From Albugo candida (lineage: Eukaryota > Oomycota > Peronosporomycetes > Albuginales), in contig JBDOQK010000068.1 of assembly GCA_040437565.1 (NCBI GenBank), forward strand, positions 62,001 through 126,000: DNA of 64,000 nt, in the 5' to 3' direction. The notes under the pieces are model-generated. The model was not told where the DNA came from, ran no database searches, and was given only the letters and a program-made list of their open reading frames with translations. Numbering within the stretch: the first letter of the stretch is position 1; every line of letters starts with the position of its first letter. The position numbers and the translations under genes are program-made. Shown here in pieces: positions 10,946-22,649 of this stretch.

Positions 10946-12548
10946 ATGAACGCAACGACGCCCTTTTCCGATCTGATGAGCAAAGCGGTCAAGCTTAAAG
11001 GACATCAGCAATCAAAGCTGCGCACGGTTTTCGACGGCTGGCCGTCTTACTTCCAGCATTCCATGTTCATGCAAGATTCCGTGATTTCAGCTCGCTCTCT
11101 ATCCTTTCAGGAGCGTTTAGACGCAGCACTGTCGATGAAAGACAAAGGGAACGAATGTTGCGGGAAAGGCGAAATGGAGGAAGCAATTGCCGAATATGAG
11201 AAAGCATTAGCTATTTTTGTGTACTGCGAGAATCAAGACGTTAATTGGAAGAAAAAAGGCATTGAAGATAAAGATATTCGCGTGATCGAGTACATTGCCC
11301 AAGATCAAGTCAGTCAGAAGCGCTTGAATGCGCTGAAAGTAGCATGTTACCTCAACATTGCGCGTATGACGTCGATTTGTGACGATTGCGAACTAAATAA
11401 AATTCTTTAGTGTGCAAATTTCGGCTTAAAGACTTTCGCACATGCCTTCGGGCGTGCGATGATACGTTAAAAATCGATGAAAGAAACCTCAAAGCGCTTT
11501 ACAGGTGATGGCTTGATTGTGGTCGACCTTGGATTTCATTGGTCTCTGTAGAAGCGCGCAAGCATTGATTACACCGCTTTCGGCGGGAGCCCTCGAATTC
11601 GACCAAGCCATACAGAGGTTGAAAAGAGCTTATTCAATCGATGCAACCAATAAGGATACAAGTCGATTGCTTAAAGAACTACAACAGCAAAAACGACGGC
11701 AGCAAATCACTGACCACAAAACTTTTGGTGGCATGTTTGATCGTGGTCAGCTCTATCGTGAAGAAGAGCTACAAAAGCCGCAAGAAAAAGACGGTGGTAG
11801 CAATGTGAAGGATAATTTTGAAGTGCAAGTAAGCGCCATAGCTCGAATGAGAACGGGGTGACCAAGTACTTGATCCTGTTAGATTCGACAAGCACAAGAT
11901 TTGGCAAGATTGTACGAGCATAAAGGCGAACACGATCAAGCCGAGACGATTCGATCAACAATTGCTAAAGTAAAGTCCGAACGCACCAAAAGACGGGTTG
12001 ATTTTCTCCGACCAACACCGGAAATGATTGAAGACGCAAAGCGGAACAAGTGAGATCTAATTCTGACAAGTTTGGCGCTATAATCGTTCTTATGTATTGA
12101 TAGCATCGATCTGACGGACAAAAACGTTCAAAGAATGTTAAGCGACTTACATCAGGGCAAGGATTCTCTCAGTGAGGAAACAAAGCACGCTATCGATAGT
12201 ACGTTACGTTAGCTCTATTCATTAGGACATGGAGCAATTTGTTTGATTTCGCCAATTTGTACAGCGGAAAATCAAGTCGACACGATAATGCGTTCCATGT
12301 CAGTAGAAGCCATCGGTCAACTGCTCCAACAAGAAGGAATCCCATACCATCACCTACGCGATAAAGAAGAGATCTTAGAATTGGCGCGTCATGTAATCCA
12401 ATCCAAATTGTGTGGTCCTCTAAAGGATTCATCGCAATACGGTGAGAGTTCATACATAAAATGGGTCGTTATTTGTGCATTGGTGTGGACAGTATTGAGG
12501 TTGATTGCTTCCGGAAATCTGTCACTGTTACAGGGATTTCTTGGATAA
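10946..12548 (+). CDS. Tail-anchored tetratricopeptide (TPR) protein
   Basis: ATG at 10946. Exons inferred: 10946-11363, 11411-11504, 11552-11828, 11883-12049, 12104-12198, 12265-12548, introns mostly 47-66 nt; the last acceptor could also be 12226 or 12235 in the same frame. The N-terminal half has TPR helices: DAALSMKDKGNECCGKGEMEE, then KVACYLNIALCKFRLKDF, RACDDTLKIDERNLKALYR and FDQAIQRLKRAYSID. This is the three-repeat layout of FKBP-type co-chaperones, but there is no isomerase domain. Charged coiled-coil regions follow. The extreme C terminus is one hydrophobic helix (YIKWVVICALVWTVLRLIA) with a short tail, typical of tail-anchored ER or mitochondrial outer-membrane proteins. A role as membrane-bound co-chaperone is inference. 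Confidence 0.8.
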
Positions 12549-12610
12549 ATTGATGTAAATGTTGCAATGAATATATCGACACATGATTTCTATGGCTTTT
12601 GATCGCCGAT

Positions 12611-15600
12611 TTAGCTCGTTCTTTGCACAATTGCGTCATTACCGCCGGAAATCTTGATGTACTTTTCATTTGTCACTGTTCGGCTCATTGTCATTGCAAC
12701 ATCGCCAACCTTTTCGGTCAAATCAACCTCGAAGCGCCTCAATCCTTGCTCGAATAAATCGTTTTGTGTGTGCGTACTCAACCTGGTCTCGTGGGATAAG
12801 CGACCACTTTCGACAAATGAGGACAATGGAGTCCCGGTCATGGAGCTTCGTGCAAGGGATTCGTCAACCATAGATCCATATGAATCAACACTTTCCGACG
12901 AGGAAGCAGAGTTCCCAGATCGTCCGCCTCGATCTTCTGCGACTTCTGGCAATTCAGCAGGAAGCTCCAGAGCTCCGACATCCGAATGCTCGCTTATTTG
13001 CTCGTGTGGCAGCAATTCATCGACCAGGTCATTTACTTCCACAAGTGCATCAGGATTCTCGCAGTAGTATGTAAAGTCTTTAAAGGCTGGATCCTGGACC
13101 GGTAGAGTCGCCGACTTGGTCCCACTTCGACTGGATACCAGACTCGATAAGAAGCCTCCACGTAATTTGGATTTTTCAGTTGGCGACTGCACCTCACGAT
13201 TTACGTCTAGCTCGGTGAATTCGGCGTCGACATACTTCACGTCCAGTGGTGAAGCCTACACGATAATCATTCAGTCCATTAGAGTGGTCGGCGATTATCA
13301 GCATACCAGATCCGGTTTCCAAGGCGGTGTAAGCCTCTTCTGAAGCAGCAGATCCCAATCAATATCGGCAAAGTATGGATGATGCACTATATCGCTAATG
13401 CAACTTCCGAGGCGTTTGAGCGGATCTTTCTGCAAAAACTACGCAGAAACAAGATGAATTCACGCCAGCAACGAAGACGAGAAGCATACTTTCGAGAGAA
13501 TGTCGCAAAGATCATCAGAGAGAACCGGATGTCTCGGGAATGTAAGTTCCTCGTGCTGAATGCGATCATACATTTTTTCCACATTGCTGTGGTAAAATGG
13601 CGAGACACCGACGCTCATCTCGAATAAGAGGACACCCAAACTCCACCAGTCGGCTGCAGTGCCATATGATCGCGTCGCTTTTGGCAAAAGCAGCTCTGGA
13701 GCGGTGTATTGTGGTGATCCTGCCATCGTATTAGCTCCTTTATACTGGGAAACNNNNNNNNNNNNNNNNNNNNNNNNNNNNNNNNNNNNNNNNNNNNNNN
13801 NNNNNNNNNNNNNNNNNNNNNNNNNNNNNNNNNNNNNNNNNNNNNNNNNNNNNATAATCATTCAGTCCATTAGAGTGGTCGGCGATTATCAGCATACCAG
13901 ATCCGGTTTCCAAGGCGGTGTAAGCCTCTTCTGAAGCAGCAGATCCCAATCAATATCGGCAAAGTATGGATGATGCACTATATCGCTAATGCAACTTCCG
14001 AGGCGTTTGAGCGGATCTTTCTGCAAAAACTACGCAGAAACAAGATGAATTCACGCCAGCAACGAAGACGAGAAGCATACTTTCGAGAGAATGTCGCAAA
14101 GATCATCAGAGAGAACCGGATGTCTCGGGAATGTAAGTTCCTCGTGCTGAATGCGATCATACATTTTTTCCACATTGCTGTGGTAAAATGGCGAGACACC
14201 GACGCTCATCTCGAATAAGAGGACACCCAAACTCCACCAGTCGGCTGCAGTGCCATATGATCGCGTCGCTTTTGGCAAAAGCAGCTCTGGAGCGGTGTAT
14301 TGTGGTGATCCTGCCATCGTATTAGCTCCTTTATACTGGGAAACATGCAATTTAGCAAGTCCAAAATCCACCAACGCAATGTGTCCATCGCCGTCAATCA
14401 TCACATTCTCCGGTTTGATATCGCTAACACAATATCAAAACATCACACTCGCTCTTCCTTTCAGCAAACTGACAAACCGATAGAGGATACTGTGTTGATG
14501 CAAATGATGGATACCAAGCACAAGTTCGGCGGTATAAAAATGTGCTCGTTCCGGCGACAACCGGCAGTCTTCCGCGTTGCTCAAATGATGGAACAAATCA
14601 CCTCCACCATAGTAATTCATACCGAAAAACAGCTTCGTACAGCTCTGAAAGGCGATACGTAGCCCAGCGACAAATGGATGATGGATGTTTTGAGCCACAC
14701 GCATTTCTGTAAACGAGCTTTCGATGTCATATTTGGTCATTTTACTTTTTTCCAAGATCTTTATGGCGTAAATCTGCCCGTCACTTTTTTTGACCGCGTT
14801 CACCACCTACAAGCATTTTCAGCAAATTCCCATTCAATATCAAGTGCAAGCATACTGTGCCGAATCCGCCTTTGCCGATGACATTGTACACTGTAAAGTC
14901 TTTGAGGGATACGCTCAATGAGCGATTGGATCGAATGGCTGCAGTTGACACGACCGGGTACGGATTCTTACACTCAAGACGCTGCCAATCGCCAGTCACC
15001 GATTGAAGGTCCGCTTCGATGTGGAGTCGAATGATGCTTCCGGTCGGGCCATACTGCACGCGATGAATGAATTTCTCCGACACAATCTCACCAGAGTATC
15101 GATGGCGAAATTTTTCCGTTCCTGAAATGGTGAATTCCTGGCGATCTTCCACCATACAAACGTCTTCAACATTCATGTCCAGAGTATCCATGTTTTCCAA
15201 AAAGATTCCTAGAAAGTGACACAAGCCTTCACGTCCAAAATAATCGCCGCGAAGTTTGGATGGTTTGGGATACATGCATGTGAAAACGAGATCTACCATG
15301 ATCGCGTTAGTTCAGGCATATGGTGCATCCGCATTTCAAACCTTTGTTGAAATAAGCAATCAGTTCTGTGACGAGTGTCATGTTCCCTTGAAGAAATCGA
15401 AGCAACAGCTGATATGCCATTTTGGTTTCACGATTCATAACGACATCATGACGTAAATTAGGTCCAACGCTTCTTCCTGCTCTCATATTGGCACACTCGA
15501 CGCCAGTCTACAGACCCGATTGAGATCCTATTGACCGCAACAGCAGCACTTCTCACCTCCAGCAAATGGACCCATAACAATTGCGACAATTTGGTCGGCA

Positions 15601-16270
15601 CACTGCAATGAAACACTTTGCTTTCAGCGGTCTCAAACGAAAAATCAAAGCCATTTCCGAGCTTGGAGATTGTTTCCATGCGTACAGATACTACTTTTAC
15701 TCGTCCTTTGAGATGGACGCGCTGTTGGGCATCCCCTTTGCTCTCATAGTCTTAATGGATACACAGGTCAGAATTTGATCAGTCAGCGCAATGAGACGTA
15801 CATGACACGCGATTTCCTTCCAGTGTGAAAAATCGCATCTTCCAATTACGCACCAAATGGCCGCGCTTGATGACGTATCCTTCCCATTCAACCGCAGGAA
15901 GATCGAGTGACTCAATTGTTTGGTCTTCGGCTATGAGCGAAAATGTGGTATCCGAAGTATAGTTTTGACTTTCTTCCGTTGGGATGGATCTGTCAGAAAA
16001 GTTTGTCAATTGGTTTTGAACATCAAATTTCATTTTGTACTCGAGGGAGATGACAGTGTCGCGTCGACGATGAGATTGGTCTGAAGGAGAGTTTGAAAAT
16101 GTACGGGAAGGATCTGCGGCGTCAACGGAAGGAGCGCGCTTTGATTTGGTCATTGTGCTGGATGTTAATGATGTACAACTTCGTATTCGTCGTATCAATT
16201 GATCATTGGACTTCAAATTCGATCGATATCCGCATTGAGATTCTCCGCTTCGACTGAGCTCTGCACCCAT
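12611..16270 (-). CDS. AGC-family protein kinase with PH and NTF2-like domains
   Basis: Eight exons (start 16270; 16270-15802, 15750-15557, 15507-15342, 15292-14856, 14806-14478, 14423-14081, 14029-13898, 13255-12611) give about 904 residues. Order: serine-rich N terminus; PH domain ~128-222 (WEGYVIKRGHLVRNWKMRFF); NTF2/SnoaL-like fold ~255-395 (LVTELIAYFNKGDLVFTC, YFGREGLCHFLGIF); kinase from ~408 with G-loop GKGGFGTV, YAIK lysine, YRDIKPENV, VDFGLAKL and AGSPQYTAPELL. The AGC C-tail has a turn-motif-like SPTEKS and the hydrophobic motif FKDFTYY. A phosphorylatable T precedes MAGSPQY in the activation loop. It is likely recruited to phosphoinositides and activated Akt/PDK1-style (inference). 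Two gaps with duplicated flanks fall on this gene (13754 and 16567), so exon 7 and the start appear twice. Confidence 0.88.
13263..14344. repeat. Assembly gap (13754-13853) with 491 bp duplicated flanks
   Basis: 13263-13753 and 13854-14344 are identical. Kinase exons 6 (part) and 7 are therefore present twice. One copy is real. Confidence 0.95.
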
Positions 16271-17063
16271 TGCGATTTCGAGGTTGCTCGTACTTTACAG
16301 GGGTAAGACAGTTCGTAAGGCTTTTATTAAAAGATAGATTGACCGGTCTTTGGAACCGCGATAGACAAAAGTATAGTAAAGCAGCTTATGGAAGCGAGAA
16401 CAGGAACGCAGTGACGGGTAAAAAGCAGCGTACGGAAGGGACGGTGATGTAGACACACGAAAAACCTGTATAGTGCTATTGTGTGAATGCATGTGGCATA
16501 TGGTCTTGTCAACAGCGATTAAATGTTGTCGTAATGCTAAAATTATCTTAAAGCAGAGTCAGTCGGNNNNNNNNNNNNNNNNNNNNNNNNNNNNNNNNNN
16601 NNNNNNNNNNNNNNNNNNNNNNNNNNNNNNNNNNNNNNNNNNNNNNNNNNNNNNNNNNNNNNNNNNGATGTACAACTTCGTATTCGTCGTATCAATTGAT
16701 CATTGGACTTCAAATTCGATCGATATCCGCATTGAGATTCTCCGCTTCGACTGAGCTCTGCACCCATTGCGATTTCGAGGTTGCTCGTACTTTACAGGGG
16801 TAAGACAGTTCGTAAGGCTTTTATTAAAAGATAGATTGACCGGTCTTTGGAACCGCGATAGACAAAAGTATAGTAAAGCAGCTTATGGAAGCGAGAACAG
16901 GAACGCAGTGACGGGTAAAAAGCAGCGTACGGAAGGGACGGTGATGTAGACACACGAAAAACCTGTATAGTGCTATTGTGTGAATGCATGTGGCATATGG
17001 TCTTGTCAACAGCGATTAAATGTTGTCGTAATGCTAAAATTATCTTAAAGCAGAGTCAGTCGG
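16170..17063. repeat. Assembly gap (16567-16666) with 397 bp duplicated flanks
   Basis: 16170-16566 and 16667-17063 are identical, repeating the kinase start codon (16270 and 16767) and its 5' flank. One copy is real. Confidence 0.95.
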
Positions 17064-17517
17064 ATCTTGCCGTTCGTTTTTGTTGGAAAGTCGCCCTTCC
17101 ACGCAAAGACGTCTATATATATAACCTTCTCTCAACACATGGCTTTCTTGCTTCCTGTCACTTTTTCTTCTCTGCGAATTCATACTATGCCTCTTTGTCT
17201 CAGTCGAACCATTGTATCGCGTGTCCAAAAGATACATCGAATGCCAGCACCAAGTAGACAGTAATAGCTAATGTAATCTCGCGCACCCAACACATTTCAA
17301 TGAGTTACGAAAAGCGCTTTAATGCATCATGCACAATGTCATTATTTCAGCCAGTGTCATTGCGTATTTGGTACGTAGTGTCATTGGTGGTAAAGCAAAC
17401 AAACACAAGTGATTCGTTAAAAAGACGCTTGACTAGTGGTCAATTTTTACAGCCAATTACTGTATCTCACATAAACTTTGGAACGCTTCGGCATTCATAG
17501 TAATATAATCCATAAGC
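17064..17517. other. Intergenic between kinase and clathrin light chain
   Basis: Upstream flank of the kinase and 3' flank of the clathrin light chain gene. No gene seen. From 17241 on it is repeated after the 18304 gap. Confidence 0.5.
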
Positions 17518-19466
17518 TCAGCGAGACTCAATCGCGCGTGTCGTGTTCAAGGGTTCCGACTTGAGCTGAATAAAGAGTTGACGCATTCGAGCACACTGAT
17601 CTTCCGCTCCACGCTTTCTTTCCGGTTTCAAGGGAGAATTTTGTGAGCCATTTTTAACCTTTTTCCCACCAGTCTTACTCGCTTCCTTCAACGTTTCCGA
17701 GCGGTTGCGTGGGTCCAATTCGATCAGACTCACAACGCGTTCCCACGGATTGGGACTATCCAAGTCTGCAGCCAACTTTTCCAAAGCTGCTTCCTCATGT
17801 GCTCGATTCGCTGCTTGCCGTGCATTCCTCCTCGCCACCCCATCCCTCTGAAACTTTTCATAAGCGTTCTGTGCGGCTTCTTTCCATTCTCGATCCAGTC
17901 GCTCCTGCTCCTTGCCCTTTGCTGCAATTTTTTCTTCCCATTCTCGCTGGAATTTTCTGCAAATAAACTCAGAAACTCAGATGATCAACACTCCTTTTCT
18001 TACGTCAAGTCATCTTCCTGTTCGGGACTTATGTCGCTCAATGTATTGAATGAAGTATCTTCTTTGAGACTCTCAGGCTCTTTCTCCACTTGTGATTCGC
18101 TCTCTTGTCCAAAAGAAGGCGCGTCAAAGCGCTCCGACGAGTCTTCTCCCAAATTGGTTGGGTCATCGAACCCGTCTAAAGGATATTGCGCTCTGTAGAA
18201 AGACACCAACGTCAAATATGCTTCCAATATCTCCTTCACCGTACGTACGCTTCCGATGGCACCATCGAGTGCTCATAGCTCTCGAAATCTGCATCTTGAT
18301 CCTNNNNNNNNNNNNNNNNNNNNNNNNNNNNNNNNNNNNNNNNNNNNNNNNNNNNNNNNNNNNNNNNNNNNNNNNNNNNNNNNNNNNNNNNNNNNNNNNN
18401 NNNATGCCAGCACCAAGTAGACAGTAATAGCTAATGTAATCTCGCGCACCCAACACATTTCAATGAGTTACGAAAAGCGCTTTAATGCATCATGCACAAT
18501 GTCATTATTTCAGCCAGTGTCATTGCGTATTTGGTACGTAGTGTCATTGGTGGTAAAGCAAACAAACACAAGTGATTCGTTAAAAAGACGCTTGACTAGT
18601 GGTCAATTTTTACAGCCAATTACTGTATCTCACATAAACTTTGGAACGCTTCGGCATTCATAGTAATATAATCCATAAGCTCAGCGAGACTCAATCGCGC
18701 GTGTCGTGTTCAAGGGTTCCGACTTGAGCTGAATAAAGAGTTGACGCATTCGAGCACACTGATCTTCCGCTCCACGCTTTCTTTCCGGTTTCAAGGGAGA
18801 ATTTTGTGAGCCATTTTTAACCTTTTTCCCACCAGTCTTACTCGCTTCCTTCAACGTTTCCGAGCGGTTGCGTGGGTCCAATTCGATCAGACTCACAACG
18901 CGTTCCCACGGATTGGGACTATCCAAGTCTGCAGCCAACTTTTCCAAAGCTGCTTCCTCATGTGCTCGATTCGCTGCTTGCCGTGCATTCCTCCTCGCCA
19001 CCCCATCCCTCTGAAACTTTTCATAAGCGTTCTGTGCGGCTTCTTTCCATTCTCGATCCAGTCGCTCCTGCTCCTTGCCCTTTGCTGCAATTTTTTCTTC
19101 CCATTCTCGCTGGAATTTTCTGCAAATAAACTCAGAAACTCAGATGATCAACACTCCTTTTCTTACGTCAAGTCATCTTCCTGTTCGGGACTTATGTCGC
19201 TCAATGTATTGAATGAAGTATCTTCTTTGAGACTCTCAGGCTCTTTCTCCACTTGTGATTCGCTCTCTTGTCCAAAAGAAGGCGCGTCAAAGCGCTCCGA
19301 CGAGTCTTCTCCCAAATTGGTTGGGTCATCGAACCCGTCTAAAGGATATTGCGCTCTGTAGAAAGACACCAACGTCAAATATGCTTCCAATATCTCCTTC
19401 ACCGTACGTACGCTTCCGATGGCACCATCGAGTGCTCATAGCTCTCGAAATCTGCATCTTGATCCT
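17241..19466. repeat. Assembly gap (18304-18403) with 1,063 bp duplicated flanks
   Basis: 17241-18303 and 18404-19466 are identical. The left copy carries all but the 5' end of the clathrin light chain gene (3' exon 17956-17518); the right copy continues into the true start. The left copy should not be annotated as a second gene. Confidence 0.95.
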
Positions 19467-19488
19467 CGGCGAAAGGATCCATTTCCAT
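18681..19488 (-). CDS. CLTA: Clathrin light chain
   Basis: Regulatory light chain of the clathrin coat. Exons 19488-19412, 19355-19167 and 19119-18681 (introns 56 and 47 nt) give 234 residues, the usual size. The acidic N terminus starts MEMDPFAEDQDADF. The central helix that binds the heavy chain is clear: KFQREWEEKIAAKGKEQERL and WKEAAQNAYEKFQRDG, highly charged with regular tryptophans. NPWERVVSLIELDPRN near the C terminus is a conserved block of the family. Its start lies only 54 bp from the end of TBP, both on the minus strand. The symbol follows the animal name; the assignment rests on architecture plus the C-terminal block. Confidence 0.88.
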
Positions 19489-19542
19489 CGGTGCGTTTGC
19501 GTCGTTTCAAGTGATACTGATTTAAATATAAAATATGTGCGA

Positions 19543-20637
19543 CTACTCTATTTCATCATTATCTGCATCATTTTGAGTGGATTTTTCTACCAACGACCAA
19601 AGGGAAGGCGTCGTTTTACGATACTGAAGTAACACTGGATACATTGTCTCAATGGCTTGATCCAAATGACTAGCGTCCTGATGGAAGAGAAGGCGTGAGA
19701 GCTTTTGTTGATGCAAACAAGTCGAAAAGGTACCCTTGCGCCACAAAATACAATTTTGCCCGATACAAAAATGAGCATTGTTAATTTGGGCTCTGCGAGC
19801 CGATAGATGAGTCCTGGGAACAGCTCGGGCTCATACTACCTTAAACAGCGAGTTGAGTGGGTTATAATGAAAGAAGCAAATGACATACGCTGCAAAATCG
19901 GGCATGATCATTCAATATGCCTTCCAATCGGATGGAAAAATGAACATCTGAAGTTCCCATCACATTTCGCACCCGAAAATCTTCAAATCGAGCTGGAAAA
20001 TTGAGTTTCTAGAGAAAGAGAAAGCTAGCATACAAAAATGAAGTGTGATAGTCGATGGTCTGACCTGAATGACTCGAGTGAATTTTCGCCCAGCAAGTCG
20101 ACAATATTCCTCGCTTCTTGCACCTGTCACGATGATCTGAAGGCACGTAAGAGTCAGATGGATCATTCATACGTCATTGTATGTTTCATGAACCTTTCCA
20201 GAGCTGAAAATCAGTGCAGTCGTCTTGGGGTCACGGAGACGCATCACAACAGCGCCGAATCGCTACAGAAGGACAAATAATGATGTGAAGACAGCACGAA
20301 ATCGTATGATTCAGACCTTGGGGTTGTATTCGGCATTACGAGCGTGCAATGCAATGGTCTTTAGCTCCAACCGCGTTTTGAGGTCGATGGAGCCGACCAC
20401 GTTCCTAAAGCGATAGTAAGTGAAGCACGCTCTAGAATAAGGTATTCCGTACATGACTTTGATTTGAACATTGTATTTCGAGGCGAATATGTGTGTCAGT
20501 TTCGCTGCATCCTGTGTCGTTTCACTAGTCAAAGCTTCATTGCTACTGGCCGTATTAGAGCAATCTGTCACTCCATTCACGTCTTGCGTATCGGACGCGT
20601 CATTGCTATTGCTTTCCTCACTGCTTGTGGTCACCAT
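19543..20637 (-). CDS. TBP: TATA-box binding protein (TBP)
   Basis: General transcription factor that binds the TATA element. Seven exons: 20637-20453, 20404-20317, 20262-20194, 20136-20065, 20008-19889, 19835-19734, 19677-19543; introns 48-57 nt; about 256 residues. Both direct-repeat halves are present: [38 protein letters not shown], then [49 protein letters not shown] and [17 protein letters not shown]. The repeats are slightly divergent ([10 protein letters not shown] at the start, [12 protein letters not shown] where many have GAKSE). The frame stays open upstream of ATG 20637 up to the 20663 gap, so the serine-rich N terminus might be longer. Confidence 0.95.
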
Positions 20638-20662
20638 AATGAATGTTAATGTTCGGATTGGT

Positions 20663-20762
20663 NNNNNNNNNNNNNNNNNNNNNNNNNNNNNNNNNNNNNN
20701 NNNNNNNNNNNNNNNNNNNNNNNNNNNNNNNNNNNNNNNNNNNNNNNNNNNNNNNNNNNNNN
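20663..20762. other. True assembly gap
   Basis: 100 N between the start of TBP (minus) and a signal-peptide gene (plus). The flanks do not repeat each other, so the hidden sequence, including the shared promoter region, is unknown. Confidence 0.8.
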
Positions 20763-20795
20763 GCTTTTCGGTCAGGAGACCCCAAAAAGCAAGAA

Positions 20796-22649
20796 ATGTC
20801 GCTAATATCTAGCACATTTTGCGCCATTGTGTTCGTCGCTGCGCTTTTTCCATCCGCAAATTTGGAAATCATCGAAGAACATGTCGAGCCGAGCGGTACA
20901 TCGTCACCGAAATCACTAATATCGCTTTATTTCCCAGTTCGCATCGACTCTCATCCCGTCGTGCTACCTTTGAAACCACACATAAGCGCCTCTGAGCAAC
21001 TGCAAACGTTTTGTGACTTACATAATGTTCATTCAAAAGATTGCGCAATGCAATTAAGAGATTCCTTTTCTCAATATGTCGATCTCACGCGTTGGTGTCG
21101 CCCCAATCGCTTCACTTCCGTCCCGTTTCCCGCTGTTTTGCAGCTCCAAAATAACGCGTTGCTGCAGTATGAGTGGAAATCAAATGATTGGAACGCAGCC
21201 ACAATCGAATTATGTAAATATATGGAAAGTGAGCAAAATGAGAAAAAAGAATTTGTGAGCGATTGCGTCTCCGTTTTCGAAAAGGTTTTCTTATCGACCG
21301 CAGAAACCGTACGTCAGCTTGAAATTTGCCAACAAAAGCGGAGGAATGATATAATGGATGAATCGATCCATTTTGCGCCGATTAATATCGATTTGGTACC
21401 GGAAGAAGCCATTGAGGAGGAAGCAGACTCTGAAATCAATGAAGAAGATATACTGGATGAAAGCATTCAGTTCGTACCGATCAGGTACCCGGAGGAATCA
21501 AAAGCATTCCCAGTGAAAGCCATTGAGGGAGCCAATAAAATTGATGACAAAGCCTCTAAAGAGTCAACAGCTGAGATTGGCAGCGACATCCACTTTGTTC
21601 CTATACTTTATCCCGAAGAAGCCTACGATAGTCGAACTATTGAAGAAGAAATACCGACAGTGTTTGATGCAGGTACTTTCACATGAAAGGAGTACGTTTG
21701 TAGAAACTAATGCTTCTTGACAGAGCATTTGGACGAGTCGATTGTCTTCCAGCCGATTGTGTTCCCGCGTGATTCTTCCTTGGATTCAACCATTGACTTC
21801 ATTCCAATACCGAGTCATCAATTTTACGATCATGAAAGTAATGTTTCATACCCGACAAAGTCGCGCTTACTCAACTGGAGGATAGCACAAAGGATTAGAT
21901 CGATGCTGAGTTTCTTATCCGTGCTAGCAGTTGCGTGTGTGATCTCGTATTTCATTTGGGGGCACGTAAAAACATCACGCGATCTCTCGAAGAAGGCTTT
22001 GGCATCAATACAAGCGGGGTCTTTGGCTAAAGCATGGAACTGGATAAAAATCGCTGTATCCCGAAATGAAGCTAAGACGCAGATAGGAAAGACGCCAAAC
22101 GTTCCTAACATTGAGGAACCAGTTTCAACGCACCTCCGCCAAGATCTCTTCCCGATTCTTCAGCGCTGTGCATCGACCGGTATCATTGAGCAGAGTCACA
22201 TGCATGGAATGCCACAACGTCCTTTGCAATTCTCAGTGGCTGCATACACGCTATCGTTGGGAAGGGATAATCCTCGCCTTCCGTCCAGGCGAGCCCTCCA
22301 ATCACGATGGATCTCTCAGCTTTCGACAGCTCCTGTTGATATCTCGGCTCTTGACACAGCCATCCGAACGTTACCTCTGCAAAAATCATACTCACTTTTG
22401 CGGTTGCAACGCATATGGAAATCGAAGCGAATATCAGCAGGCGGTCATCGACAACGATCCCATTCGTTTTCCGTAATGGAACAACAGAGTAAGGCCTCCA
22501 GTAAAGTAGATAAGAGTGACACGACCGGCCGTACGGAGCATTCTTCCATCATTCAACGACAGAATTGGAGTCGTCGTCAGTCTTGTTTATCACAGCTGGC
22601 CGGACAAGATCGGAGTTTGGATGGAAACAGGCTCTCTTCTGCCGCGTAG
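20796..22649 (+). CDS. Membrane protein with signal peptide and degenerate ESIxFxPI repeats
   Basis: Unrecognised family. Exons 20796-21672 and 21724-22649 join in frame to about 600 residues; an optional further intron (donor near 22181, acceptor at TTCTCAG near 22237) keeps the same frame. ATG 20796 starts a signal peptide (MSLISSTFCAIVFVAALFPS). A cysteine-containing region follows (LQTFCDLHNVHSKDCAMQL, LTRWCRPNRF). Next come five imperfect copies of a 10-residue core: MDESIHFAPI, LDESIQFVPI, GSDIHFVPI, LDESIVFQPI and STIDFIPI, in an acidic context. A membrane helix follows (MLSFLSVLAVACVISYFIW), then a basic, serine- and arginine-rich tail. This would be a type I membrane protein with the repeats outside. 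Ligand and role are unknown. Confidence 0.65.

Noticed and set aside
12199-12225. A 27-nt intron in the TPR gene
   Set aside because: The later acceptor ttgtacag (exon from 12265) keeps the frame and gives a 66-nt intron of normal size.
17518-18303. A second clathrin light chain gene upstream of the first
   Set aside because: It is base-for-base identical to 18681-19466 and ends at a 100-N run; it is an assembly overlap, not a paralogue.
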